24,734 nucleotides of DNA. It comes from Oleiagrimonas sp035690885. GTDB taxonomy: Bacteria > Pseudomonadota > Gammaproteobacteria > Xanthomonadales > Rhodanobacteraceae. Of this stretch, positions 17,324 through 24,699 are shown piece by piece (position 1 is the stretch's first letter; each line of letters opens with the position of its first letter). Below the pieces are notes generated by a model. It did no database searches and had not been told where the DNA came from. It saw nothing but the letters and a program-made list of their open reading frames with translations. The DNA lies in NCBI GenBank assembly GCA_035690885.1, contig DASSKC010000129.1, positions 1-24,734 on the forward strand. The letters are read 5' to 3'. A program made the translations under genes and the position numbers.

Positions 17324-17390
17324 AGTGTAGGTTTGTGTTACCGCGCTTTTCCAATGAAAAGATAACCACGTCACATAGCTGACGGCTATG
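17324..17390 (-). promoter_or_regulatory. Promoter E: LysR-type target promoter for TonB receptor unit
   Basis: Read on the minus strand: CATAGC (17390-17385), 5 bases, GCTATG (17379-17374), 11 bases, TCTTTTCATTGG (17362-17351), 21 bases, -10 box TACACT (17329-17324). The dyad has AGC/GCT instead of AAC/GTT and is a perfect palindrome, but its size and all spacings equal those of the other four copies. A GGTTA also touches the 12-base block. Expected transcription start is near 17317. Confidence 0.75.
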
Positions 17391-17406
17391 GGCTGACGGC
17401 TATGGG
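17379..17406. repeat. 14-bp tandem duplication overlapping the promoter E dyad
   Basis: CTGACGGCTATGGG occurs twice head-to-tail (17379-17392 and 17393-17406). The first copy contains one half of the operator dyad, so the duplication adds a further GCTATG half-site 14 bp upstream (about -86). From 17407 to the permease stop at 17581 I see no gene, repeat or clear terminator. Confidence 0.7.
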
Positions 17407-17580
17407 CGTGGCGCGGCGTTTTCAAATGAAGGTTTGCACCAGTCAACGCGGATCATGACGCCAACGGGATCGGCGAAACGTCGCCGCCCGACCACGGACG
17501 GCGCATCCGCGAGCGAGCGTTGCGGGATACTGGAATGCCCCAACGACAACGCGCCCGGACATGACTGGCGCCGGCCCGTC

Positions 17581-18945
17581 TCAGCGATGCGCTTTTCCGT
17601 AAACCGCCCGACCGATCAGATAAAACGCGGCGCCAATGATCAACGCGGCAACCGCGGCACCCACGTTCGCCATGCCGGCGCTGGCCAGAAGCGCAAGCGA
17701 AAGCAGTGTGGCGATGATCGGAATCGTCGGACCGCCCACCAGGTGCATGGCGCTTTCGCGGTGGCCGTAACGCTTGCGCAGAACAAGCACGGAAATCGCG
17801 GTGGCCAGATAACCCACAAGACGTGCGACCACCGACAGCAGGGCCAGATACACGAACGATCCGGACAGCGCCAAAGCCAGTGACAACACGCTCACGACCA
17901 CCACGGCCACGGCCGGCGTGCGAAAGCGCGGATGGATTCGTGCCAGCCACGCCGGACCGCCAAGCTCATCCACCATGGCGTGCAAGTAACGCGGCCCGAA
18001 CATGATCGTGTTGCTGTTGGTGCCGAGAATCGACACCGCCGCACCCACGGTCAATATGATTGCCAGCCACATGCCGCCGAATCGTGCCGAGGCGTCAGCC
18101 AGCGGCGTCAGGGATTCGGCCAGACCCGGCAGCGTCCCCAGCGCCACCCACTGCACGGCGACATAGATGATCGTGACGACGATGATCATGGTGATCATCG
18201 CGAACGGGATATCGCGTTTGGGATTGCGGTACTCGCCGGCCGCTGTGGGCATGTTCTCGAAACCGGCGTAAGCAAACAGCAGCAGCAAGGCGCCCTTGCC
18301 CAGATCGCCTATCGGAATGGAGCCGAACGCCATCGGCGTGGCCTGCGACATATCCACGTAAAACGCGCCGATGCCGATGAACATCAGCAGCGGCAGGATC
18401 TTGGCGATCGACAACACCACGCCCGTGCGTGCCGCCGCGCGCACGCCGATCACGTTGATCCAGGTGAGGAATGCCAACGACCCGACGATGATCGCGGTGT
18501 GCACCCAGCCATCGGTGGCCGCCGGCCAGAAATGCGATACCGCTTCGGCCAGACCATTGCTCAACGCGGCCGCACTGGCGATACGCGCCAACAGCAACAT
18601 CAAGCCCACCTCGAACCCCACGAACGGTCCGAATGCCTTGCGCGCATACAGGATGCTGCCACCCGGCTGGTCGAAATAGCTGGCCGCCTGCGCGTAGCAA
18701 AGGACCAGCAAACCGACCGCCATGCCGGCCAGCAACACCGCCCACAGACTGGCCACACCGAGCAGTGCGGCAGCGGCCGCCGGCAACAGGTAAATGCCAC
18801 TGCCGATGACGTCGTTGACCGACAAGCCGACCAATTCCCAACGGCCCACGGCTCGCAGCAGACTTGGCTGATCTGACGAAGGTGGGGCGTCGGAGGAAGT
18901 CGCGCCGGGTGAACGGATCGTTTTGCTCAATGTCGGTTCTGCCAT
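17581..18945 (-). CDS. APC-family amino-acid permease
   Basis: A 454-residue inner-membrane protein with about twelve hydrophobic helices and a hydrophilic N-terminus of about 35 residues. The first membrane helix carries the APC-superfamily unwound motif GSGIY (48-52) after VGLSVNDV. FAYAGFENMPTAAGEYRNPKRDIP is the typical TM6/loop signature of amino acid/polyamine antiporters; the following helices fit the same fold. The frame begins at a GTG (19074), but the ATG at 18945 gives the normal family length; its Shine-Dalgarno is weak. Promoter B lies 160 bp upstream. It is a single-gene unit between the TonB receptor unit and the LysR gene. Import of amino acids released in the periplasm, possibly D-glutamate, D-alanine or DAP, is inferred from the regulon. 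Confidence 0.87.
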   Translation of the reverse strand: MAEPTLSKTIRSPGATSSDAPPSSDQPSLLRAVGRWELVGLSVNDVIGSGIYLLPAAAAALLGVASLWAVLLAGMAVGLLVLCYAQAASYFDQPGGSILYARKAFGPFVGFEVGLMLLLARIASAAALSNGLAEAVSHFWPAATDGWVHTAIIVGSLAFLTWINVIGVRAAARTGVVLSIAKILPLLMFIGIGAFYVDMSQATPMAFGSIPIGDLGKGALLLLFAYAGFENMPTAAGEYRNPKRDIPFAMITMIIVVTIIYVAVQWVALGTLPGLAESLTPLADASARFGGMWLAIILTVGAAVSILGTNSNTIMFGPRYLHAMVDELGGPAWLARIHPRFRTPAVAVVVVSVLSLALALSGSFVYLALLSVVARLVGYLATAISVLVLRKRYGHRESAMHLVGGPTIPIIATLLSLALLASAGMANVGAAVAALIIGAAFYLIGRAVYGKAHR

Positions 18946-19104
18946 AACGGGTTGAAAATTGAAGTCGTCAACAACGTGGCCGGGACCACGGTAGCGTGCG
19001 CGTGACGCACGAAAAGAAGGATTGCCCCGCGAGAAGCTGCTTTCGTGCGCGATACGCACACTGCGCGACGTCACCCCTGCCCATGAAACGGGCCCAACTG
19101 GTCG

Positions 19105-19171
19105 AGCTTAATCACACACGGACACGCCTCGCCAATGAAAAGAGCCGAACCAGGCATAACCGCTGGTTGTG
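19105..19171 (-). promoter_or_regulatory. Promoter B: LysR-type target promoter for APC permease
   Basis: Read on the minus strand: CACAAC (19171-19166), 5 bases, GTTATG (19160-19155), 11 bases, TCTTTTCATTGG (19143-19132), 21 bases, -10 box TAAGCT (19110-19105) within ATTAAGCTCG. Expected transcription start is near 19098. It starts 11 bp beyond the LysR stop codon and faces the permease. Confidence 0.82.
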
Positions 19172-19182
19172 CCTTTCCGGAC

Positions 19183-20085
19183 TCATGCCGGCGCCAGCAT
19201 CTGGCGCGCCATTTGCCGCACGATGTCGAGGAACTGCTGCTGCACGGTGTCCAGGGCGCTGTCCTGCCGATATACCGCATACAGCACGACATCCAGATGC
19301 AGCTTCAAGGGCCGCGTCTGCACCGTCTCCTTGCCATCCCAGCGCGCCGTGAACGGGTCGACCAGGGCCAGCCCCTCGCCTTGCGCCACCAGCGAATGCG
19401 CCAATTGATAGGTCTGCACGCGCACCGACATTTTCGGCCGGGGATCGATCTGTACCAGATGGCTGTGCAACATGCCGCCCAAGGCATCCTGCTCGGCGAT
19501 GCCGACCATGGGCTGCCCGGCCAATGCCTCCACCGGCAACGGCCTGGTCAATTCGGCCTCGGGCCACCAGCCCGGCGGCGCGATGACCATGACCCGGCCG
19601 CGGCACAGGGGTTCCTGGCGCAGGTTTTGGTGGCCGGTATCCTGCAGCGTGAGGCCGATGTCGGCCTCGTGCAGCAACAACGACTCGCACATGATCGCCG
19701 AGTGCTGGGTGAACAATTCCGCGCTGGTACCGGGCAATCCCTTGCGCAGCAATACCGTGGCATCAGGCACCAGGGCCTGCGCCAGCGCGGGTGTGCAGGT
19801 GACACGCAAGGGACAGCTTTCGGGGCGCTTGATGTTGACCGTGAGGCGGTTGAGGTCATGCAGTTCATGCATGATCTTGTCCACGCGAGGACGCATCTGC
19901 AGCGCCTGTTGCGTCGGTTGCAAACGCCCCCGCACCCGGCTGAACAGGGTGAAGCCGAGATGTTGTTCGGCCTGTTGCAGGGCCTTGCTCGCCGCCGGCT
20001 GCGATATGTTCAACAAGTTCGCCGCCCCGGTCAGGCTCCCGGTGGTGAGAATGGCATGAAACAGTTCGATGTAACGCAAACGCAT
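19183..20085 (-). CDS. LysR-type transcriptional regulator
   Basis: A 300-residue regulator with the standard layout. An N-terminal winged helix-turn-helix (about 3-60, with TGSLTGAANLLNISQPAASKALQ and LGFTLFSR) is followed by a linker helix and a periplasmic-binding-like effector domain. It is transcribed divergently from dgcN, with promoter C about 125 bp upstream of its start, the usual arrangement for a LysR protein acting on its neighbour. LysR-type regulators of D-glutamate genes (DgcR) have been described next to dgcN/dgcA, which makes that role likely here. Because the same site occurs before four other units, it is the best candidate for a regulator of the whole cluster, but the protein-site pairing is inferred. 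Confidence 0.93.
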   Translation of the reverse strand: MRLRYIELFHAILTTGSLTGAANLLNISQPAASKALQQAEQHLGFTLFSRVRGRLQPTQQALQMRPRVDKIMHELHDLNRLTVNIKRPESCPLRVTCTPALAQALVPDATVLLRKGLPGTSAELFTQHSAIMCESLLLHEADIGLTLQDTGHQNLRQEPLCRGRVMVIAPPGWWPEAELTRPLPVEALAGQPMVGIAEQDALGGMLHSHLVQIDPRPKMSVRVQTYQLAHSLVAQGEGLALVDPFTARWDGKETVQTRPLKLHLDVVLYAVYRQDSALDTVQQQFLDIVRQMARQMLAPA

Positions 20086-20503
20086 CTTGAAGGCTCACCC
20101 TGCGTCGCCGCGACGACATTTGACCAGTGCAGCACACAATGCAATGGCGAGGCAAGCGCCGGCGTCCATCCCGCCCGGGAACCCTCTGAACCCGGCGCCG
20201 ATGCACGCCACAACTATCGGTTATGCAAAGTGCTGGTCTTTTCATTGGCGGCCCGAGCCTGGGGATGACTATGCTCGACACAGCATCGTGAAGGGGCACG
20301 GTCTTCAGCATTGGAGCCCGTGGCAATCGGCATTTCGTCAACTGGCAGCGGTTTTGGCAACGGGCGCGCAAAGACGCCCGTGCCCACTCCGGATACGGCC
20401 ATTGCCGGACACCGAACACGCGCCCCGACCGGTACTGCTTTCGCTTCCGGCAACGGAACCGCTTCCAACTGACGACGCACGCGTCACAAGGAGTTACAGA
20501 TTC
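20086..20503. other. Divergent intergenic region between lysR and dgcN
   Basis: This 418-bp gap holds promoter C at 20209-20275. The remaining 220 bases after the predicted start form the dgcN leader, ending in AAGGAG before the dgcN ATG. The dgcN frame is open through the entire gap because of high GC, but no start with family-like sequence is present. No riboswitch or attenuator was recognised. Confidence 0.5.
20209..20275 (+). promoter_or_regulatory. Promoter C: LysR-type target promoter for dgcN-dgcA
   Basis: CACAAC (20209-20214), 5 bases, GTTATG (20220-20225), 11 bases, TCTTTTCATTGG (20237-20248), 21 bases, -10 box TATGCT (20270-20275) within ACTATGCTCG. Expected transcription start is near 20282. 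Its location in the lysR-dgcN divergent gap is the strongest link between this site and the LysR protein, and it may also autoregulate lysR. Confidence 0.85.
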
Positions 20504-21547
20504 ATGTCGAATCAAGCCACAACCATCGCCGCTGGCCACTGGGGGCCGCCTTATCTGTTGTATCTGGGCAGCGCGCACGACGATTTGGCCATCAAGACGG
20601 CCAGGGGTCTGACCGACTGGCGCCCCGAATGGTGTTCGGGCCAGTATCGCCGCCCCGAATGCAAGGTGAGCCTCGACCTGCCGGACATGGGCATGGCCGA
20701 GGCCAAGGCACAGGGCGTCGACACCATGGTGATCGGCGCGGCCAACGCCGGCGGCGTCATGTCGCCGGAAACTGCCGCTGACGCCATCGCCGCGCTCGAC
20801 GCCGGGCTCAACGTCGTGGCCGGCCTGCATCAGAAACTGCGTGACCATCCCGGTATCGCGGCAGCAGCGCGACGCAATGGTCGCACCTTGTTCGATGCGC
20901 GCGACCCGGCACACGACATTGCCGTCGGCAACGGACGACCGCGCGCCGGACGGCGGCTGCTGACGGTCGGCACCGACTGTTCGGTCGGCAAGATGTACGC
21001 CACACTGGCCATGGAACGCGCGATGCGCGAACGCGGCATCAGCGCGGACTTCCGAGCCACCGGGCAGACCGGCATCCTCGTCGCCGGTGACGGCATACCG
21101 GTCGATTCGGTGATCGCCGACTTCATCTCCGGCGCCATCGAATGGGTCTCGCCGGCACGCGTCGATGGTGGCTGGGACCTGATCGAAGGCCAGGGTTCGT
21201 TGTTCCACCCATCCTACGCCGGCGTCTCGACGGGCTTGCTGCATGGCGCCCAGCCGGACGCATTGCTGTTGTGTCACGAGCCCACACGCCAGCACATGCG
21301 CGGCCTGCCCGACTGCCGGTTGCCGGACCTGGCCGACTGCCTCGAAGCCAACCTGGCCACGGCGCGGCTGACCAGTCCCGACGTCAAGGCCATCGGCGTG
21401 GCACTCAATACATCCAGACTTCCCAAAGACGAGGCACTGCCTGCATGCCGGAAAATCAGCGATCAGCTCGGCCTGCCCTGTCAGGACCCCTTCAGCATGG
21501 GCGTCGACGCCATCGTGGACAATTTGCTGACGTGCTTCGGGAACTGA
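20504..21547 (+). CDS. dgcN: DUF1611 protein, D-glutamate N-acetyltransferase (DgcN) family
   Basis: A 347-residue protein of the DUF1611 family. The N-terminal half is an alpha/beta domain with GAANAGGVMSPE; the C-terminal half starts with a P-loop-like segment VGTDCSVGKMYA (about 155-166) and continues with ATGQTGILVAGDGIPVDSV and EGQGSLFHPSYAGVS. Members paired with an enolase-superfamily racemase acetylate D-glutamate as the first step of a D-glutamate breakdown route, known from marine proteobacteria and archaea. The ATG at 20504 has AAGGAG 10 bases before it; extending upstream adds only non-conserved sequence. It overlaps dgcA by 16 bases. Assignment to DgcN rests on family and on the pairing; activity is not proven by sequence. 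Confidence 0.87.
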   Translation: MSNQATTIAAGHWGPPYLLYLGSAHDDLAIKTARGLTDWRPEWCSGQYRRPECKVSLDLPDMGMAEAKAQGVDTMVIGAANAGGVMSPETAADAIAALDAGLNVVAGLHQKLRDHPGIAAAARRNGRTLFDARDPAHDIAVGNGRPRAGRRLLTVGTDCSVGKMYATLAMERAMRERGISADFRATGQTGILVAGDGIPVDSVIADFISGAIEWVSPARVDGGWDLIEGQGSLFHPSYAGVSTGLLHGAQPDALLLCHEPTRQHMRGLPDCRLPDLADCLEANLATARLTSPDVKAIGVALNTSRLPKDEALPACRKISDQLGLPCQDPFSMGVDAIVDNLLTCFGN

Positions 21548-22518
21548 CCGTCCGACACTGCCGCTTTCAGCTGAAAGCGCCGTTTCGCATTTCCCGTGGC
21601 GTGCGCTACGCCACGGAAGTGTTGATCGTTCAATTGCGGCAAGGCGACAAGATCGGGCGCGGGCAATGCGTGCCTTACGCGCGCTATGGCGAGTCGCTGG
21701 CCTCGGTCATCGCGCAGATCGAAGCGCTGCGCGAGGAGCTTGGCGCGGGCATGGGTCGCGACGAGCTGCAATGGTGTCTGGCTCCGGGCGCCGCGCGCAA
21801 TGCGCTGGATGCCGCGTTGTGGGACCTGGAGTCGCAATTGACCGGCATCCCCGTGTACACGCAGCTGGGTTGCCCGCCGGCGCGTTCACTGACCACGGCG
21901 CTCACCGTCGGCATCGACACGCCGGAACACATGGAGCAGGCCGCGGCACGATTGGGCAACGCCGCACTGGTCAAGATCAAGGTCGATGCCGACCATCCCG
22001 CCGCGCGCATCGAGGCCGTGCGGCGCGCCGTTCCGAACGCGCGCATGATCGTCGACCCCAACGAAAGCTGGAACATCGACCTGTTGCATGACTTGCAGCC
22101 GGTACTGCAGCGCGCAGGCGTCGACCTGCTCGAGCAGCCATTGCCGGCGGACGCCGATGATGCGCTGCTGGACTACACCGGCTCCATTCCGGTGTGCGCT
22201 GACGAGGCCTGCCACGTCAGCGCCGACCTGCCCCGCCTGCGCGGCCGCTACCACGCCGTCAACATCAAGCTGGACAAAACCGGCGGTTTGACCGAAGCGT
22301 GGCGACTGCTGCATGCCGCGCGCGCCGACGGCTTTACCATCATGGTCGGATGCATGGTGTGTTCGTCGCTCGGCATTGCGCCGGCACTGGAAATTGCGCG
22401 TCATGCGTCATTCGTCGATCTGGACGGACCGTTTCTTCTCGAGCGCGACGATGCCGATGGCATCACCTTCGAGCATGGCCGCTTGATACCTCCGCCGCCG
22501 GGTTTCTGGGGCGAATGA
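21532..22518 (+). CDS. dgcA: Enolase-superfamily epimerase: N-acetyl-D-glutamate racemase (DgcA) or dipeptide epimerase
   Basis: A 328-residue enzyme of the muconate-lactonising subgroup. Catalytic Lys148 and Lys150 are in KIKVD, metal ligands are Asp175, Glu201 and Asp224 (in VDPNESW, LLEQPL and ADEAC), and the opposite Lys246 is in NIKLDKTGG. Asp296-Leu-Asp298 in FVDLDGP is the DxD motif that binds the ammonium group in L-Ala-D/L-Glu epimerases. Partnership with dgcN points to racemisation of N-acetyl-D-glutamate; the DxD motif leaves open epimerisation of L-Ala-D-Glu from peptidoglycan. The best start is a GTG at 21532, overlapping dgcN by 16 bases, because no ATG occurs before the conserved barrel and a longer frame to 21142 lies entirely inside dgcN. 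Confidence 0.85.
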   Translation: MLRELTVRHCRFQLKAPFRISRGVRYATEVLIVQLRQGDKIGRGQCVPYARYGESLASVIAQIEALREELGAGMGRDELQWCLAPGAARNALDAALWDLESQLTGIPVYTQLGCPPARSLTTALTVGIDTPEHMEQAAARLGNAALVKIKVDADHPAARIEAVRRAVPNARMIVDPNESWNIDLLHDLQPVLQRAGVDLLEQPLPADADDALLDYTGSIPVCADEACHVSADLPRLRGRYHAVNIKLDKTGGLTEAWRLLHAARADGFTIMVGCMVCSSLGIAPALEIARHASFVDLDGPFLLERDDADGITFEHGRLIPPPPGFWGE

Positions 22519-22643
22519 GCCAGCCGATCGGGGGGAGAATGGACAGATTGACCGAGCAATTGGGTACACATGCAACCGTTGCTGCAACATCGGCAAGCGC
22601 CGGCTATGCTGCTACGGAGCGTGATTGTCACTCACCTGCCATT

Positions 22644-22710
22644 CACAACCCAAGGTTATGCCCCGTACGCCTCTTTTCATTGGTGGCTTGCGTTGGCCAA
22701 CAACTATGCT
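22644..22710 (+). promoter_or_regulatory. Promoter D: LysR-type target promoter for GGT2
   Basis: CACAAC (22644-22649), 5 bases, GTTATG (22655-22660), 11 bases, TCTTTTCATTGG (22672-22683), 21 bases, -10 box TATGCT (22705-22710) within ACTATGCTCG. Expected transcription start is near 22717, giving a short leader of about 40 bases. No terminator was seen between the dgcA stop and this promoter, so read-through from dgcA is possible. Confidence 0.85.
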
Positions 22711-22757
22711 CGGAATGACCATCACGCTCGGACCATTTTCCCGTGGAGAACCAACGC

Positions 22758-24644
22758 ATGTCTGATCGTACCGACACGCAGCCATATACAAACCGACATC
22801 ACCCGACGACACGCCATTCCCTCGCGAGGTGGTGTCGTCCCGCCTTGGTGGCCGTTGCCACCTTCGGGCTGTTTGCCTGCTCGCAGCCGAACGGCACGCC
22901 GTCCAAGAATGCCGATACGGCCACAGCCGCCACCCAGGCGCAACCGGCCAACACGACATCGACCAGCCACAAGCAGTTCGCGCATATCCCTGATGCGACG
23001 CGCAAGATGCTGCTCCAGTCCAAGCCGGTCAGCGGCAAGCACGGCATGGTCGCCAGCTCGCAGCACTACGCCACCGAGGTCGGCCTGAAGATTCTCAAGC
23101 AGGGCGGCAACGCCATTGATGCCGCCGTCGCCATCGGTTACGCCGAAGCGGTCACCAACCCGTGCTGCGGCAACATCGGTGGTGGTGGTTTCATGACCAT
23201 CCACTTGGCCAACGGCAAGAACGTGTTCCTGAACTTCCGCGAGAAGGCGCCGCTCAAGGCCACCGTGGACATGTTCCAGAACGACAAGGGCAAGGTCGTC
23301 GAAGGCCGCAGTCTTTACACCTACAAGGGCGTCGGCGTGCCGGGCACGGTGATGGGCCTCAATGCCGCGCTCGAGAAATACGGCACCATGTCGCTGGAGC
23401 AGGTGATCCAGCCGGCCATCGACCTGGCGCGCAACGGCTTCATCCTGGAAAAAGGCGACACCGACCTGTTGCAATCGCACACCAAGCAGTTCGCCAAGTA
23501 CGACAACGTGGCCGACATCTTTCTCAAGGACAACGGCAAGCCGTACCAGCCGGGCGACCGTCTGGTGCAGAAAGACCTCGCGCATTCGCTTGAGCTGATC
23601 AAGAAAAACGGCACCAAGGCGTTTTACGAAGGCCCGATCGCCAAGGCCATCGTCAAGGCCAGCGACGCCAACGGCGGCCTGTTGTCGATGAAGGATTTCG
23701 CCAACTACACCGTGACCTGGGAAAAACCCGTCACCTGCATGTACCACGGCTACAAGATCGTCTCGGCACCGCCGCCGAGTTCCGGCGGTACCACCATGTG
23801 CATGATCCTGAAGATCCTGCAGCCGTATCCGCTGAGCGAGTGGGGTTACGGCTCGGTCAAGTACGTGCATTATCTGGCCGAGGCCGAGCGTCGCGCCTTC
23901 GCCAACCGCAACAAGTATCTGGGTGACCCGGCTTTCGTCGACAACCCGATCGACAAGCTGCTGTCCGACGCCAACATCAAGAAGCTGCGTTCGTCCATCA
24001 AGCCGGACAAGGCCACGCCGTCATCGGAGCTTGACGGTGTCCTGGGCGCCCCCGAAGGCATGCACACCACGCACTACTCGGTGGCCGACGACAAGGGCAA
24101 CGCCGTGGCCGTCACCTACACCATCAACTATCTGTTCGGCATCGGCCAGATCGCGGGTGACACCGGCTTTTTCCTCAACGACGAAATGGACGACTTCACC
24201 GCCAAGCCGGGCGTGGCCAACGGCGCCGGTCTGGTCCAGGGCGTGGTCAATCGCGTCGAACCGGGCAAGCGCCCGCTGAGCTCGATGACCCCGACCCTGG
24301 TCATGAAGGACGGCAAGCCGTTCATGCTGACCGGCAGTCCCGGCAGTGCCACGATCATCTCCACGACGCTGGAAACGATCATCAACGTGGTCGACTTCGG
24401 CATGAACGTGCAGCAGGCGGTCGATGCACCGCGTCTGCATCAGCAGTGGCTGCCGCAGGTGGTCTACGTGGAGCCGGGCCTGCTGACCGACCAGTCGAAG
24501 GCCAAACTCGAATCGATGGGTTACACGCTCAAGACGCGCGGCATCGGCGATGCCGAGTCGATCGTGATCGACCCCGAGACCGGCATCATGTACGGTGCCA
24601 ATGACGAAAGACGTTCCCCCGCAGGATCGGCGGCCGGGTACTGA
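22758..24644 (+). CDS. ggt: Gamma-glutamyltransferase lipoprotein (GGT2), canonical active site
   Basis: A 628-residue gamma-glutamyltransferase/hydrolase. A lipoprotein-like signal ends at Cys41 (GLFAC), followed by a Thr/Ala-rich linker to about residue 75. Arg161 in NFREKAP binds the glutamyl carboxylate, Thr437 in MHTTHYSV is the self-processing nucleophile, and Asn457 and Asp479 (in NDEMDDF) fit the amino-group pocket; Glu476 replaces the usual Gln. PLSSMTP and GSPGSA complete the site, and HQQWLP near the end matches E. coli GGT. The ATG at 22758 has GGAGA 8 bases upstream; the GTG at 22743 is less likely. It would release terminal gamma-linked glutamate from peptides or glutathione outside the cytoplasm. 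Its own promoter D shows shared control with the other units, and it ends in a strong terminator. Confidence 0.93.
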   Translation: MSDRTDTQPYTNRHHPTTRHSLARWCRPALVAVATFGLFACSQPNGTPSKNADTATAATQAQPANTTSTSHKQFAHIPDATRKMLLQSKPVSGKHGMVASSQHYATEVGLKILKQGGNAIDAAVAIGYAEAVTNPCCGNIGGGGFMTIHLANGKNVFLNFREKAPLKATVDMFQNDKGKVVEGRSLYTYKGVGVPGTVMGLNAALEKYGTMSLEQVIQPAIDLARNGFILEKGDTDLLQSHTKQFAKYDNVADIFLKDNGKPYQPGDRLVQKDLAHSLELIKKNGTKAFYEGPIAKAIVKASDANGGLLSMKDFANYTVTWEKPVTCMYHGYKIVSAPPPSSGGTTMCMILKILQPYPLSEWGYGSVKYVHYLAEAERRAFANRNKYLGDPAFVDNPIDKLLSDANIKKLRSSIKPDKATPSSELDGVLGAPEGMHTTHYSVADDKGNAVAVTYTINYLFGIGQIAGDTGFFLNDEMDDFTAKPGVANGAGLVQGVVNRVEPGKRPLSSMTPTLVMKDGKPFMLTGSPGSATIISTTLETIINVVDFGMNVQQAVDAPRLHQQWLPQVVYVEPGLLTDQSKAKLESMGYTLKTRGIGDAESIVIDPETGIMYGANDERRSPAGSAAGY

Positions 24645-24666
24645 GACCACCCGACCGTCATGCCTG

Positions 24667-24699
24667 AAGCCGCCCCGGCTCCCCCGGGGCGGCTTTTTT
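24667..24699 (+). terminator. Rho-independent terminator after GGT2
   Basis: A perfect 12-bp stem, AAGCCGCCCCGG (24667-24678) and CCGGGGCGGCTT (24684-24695), with a 5-base loop and a run of six T (24694-24699). It starts 23 bases after the GGT2 stop codon. The last 35 bases of the window hold no recognised feature. Confidence 0.95.

Noticed and set aside
17434..17883. Plus-strand 149-codon frame near the permease 3' end.
   Set aside because: Most of it is antisense to the permease; it has no ribosome-binding site or recognisable motif.
20087..20503. In-frame upstream extension of dgcN by 139 codons.
   Set aside because: The extension is non-conserved in character, covers promoter C, and the ATG at 20504 has a good AAGGAG; DgcN family length is met from that ATG.
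21142..21531. In-frame upstream extension of dgcA.
   Set aside because: It lies entirely inside dgcN in another frame; the conserved epimerase sequence begins only after the GTG at 21532.
22568..22581. Short palindrome GCAACCGTTGC considered as a terminator after dgcA.
   Set aside because: The stem has only five base pairs, a one-base loop and no T-run.
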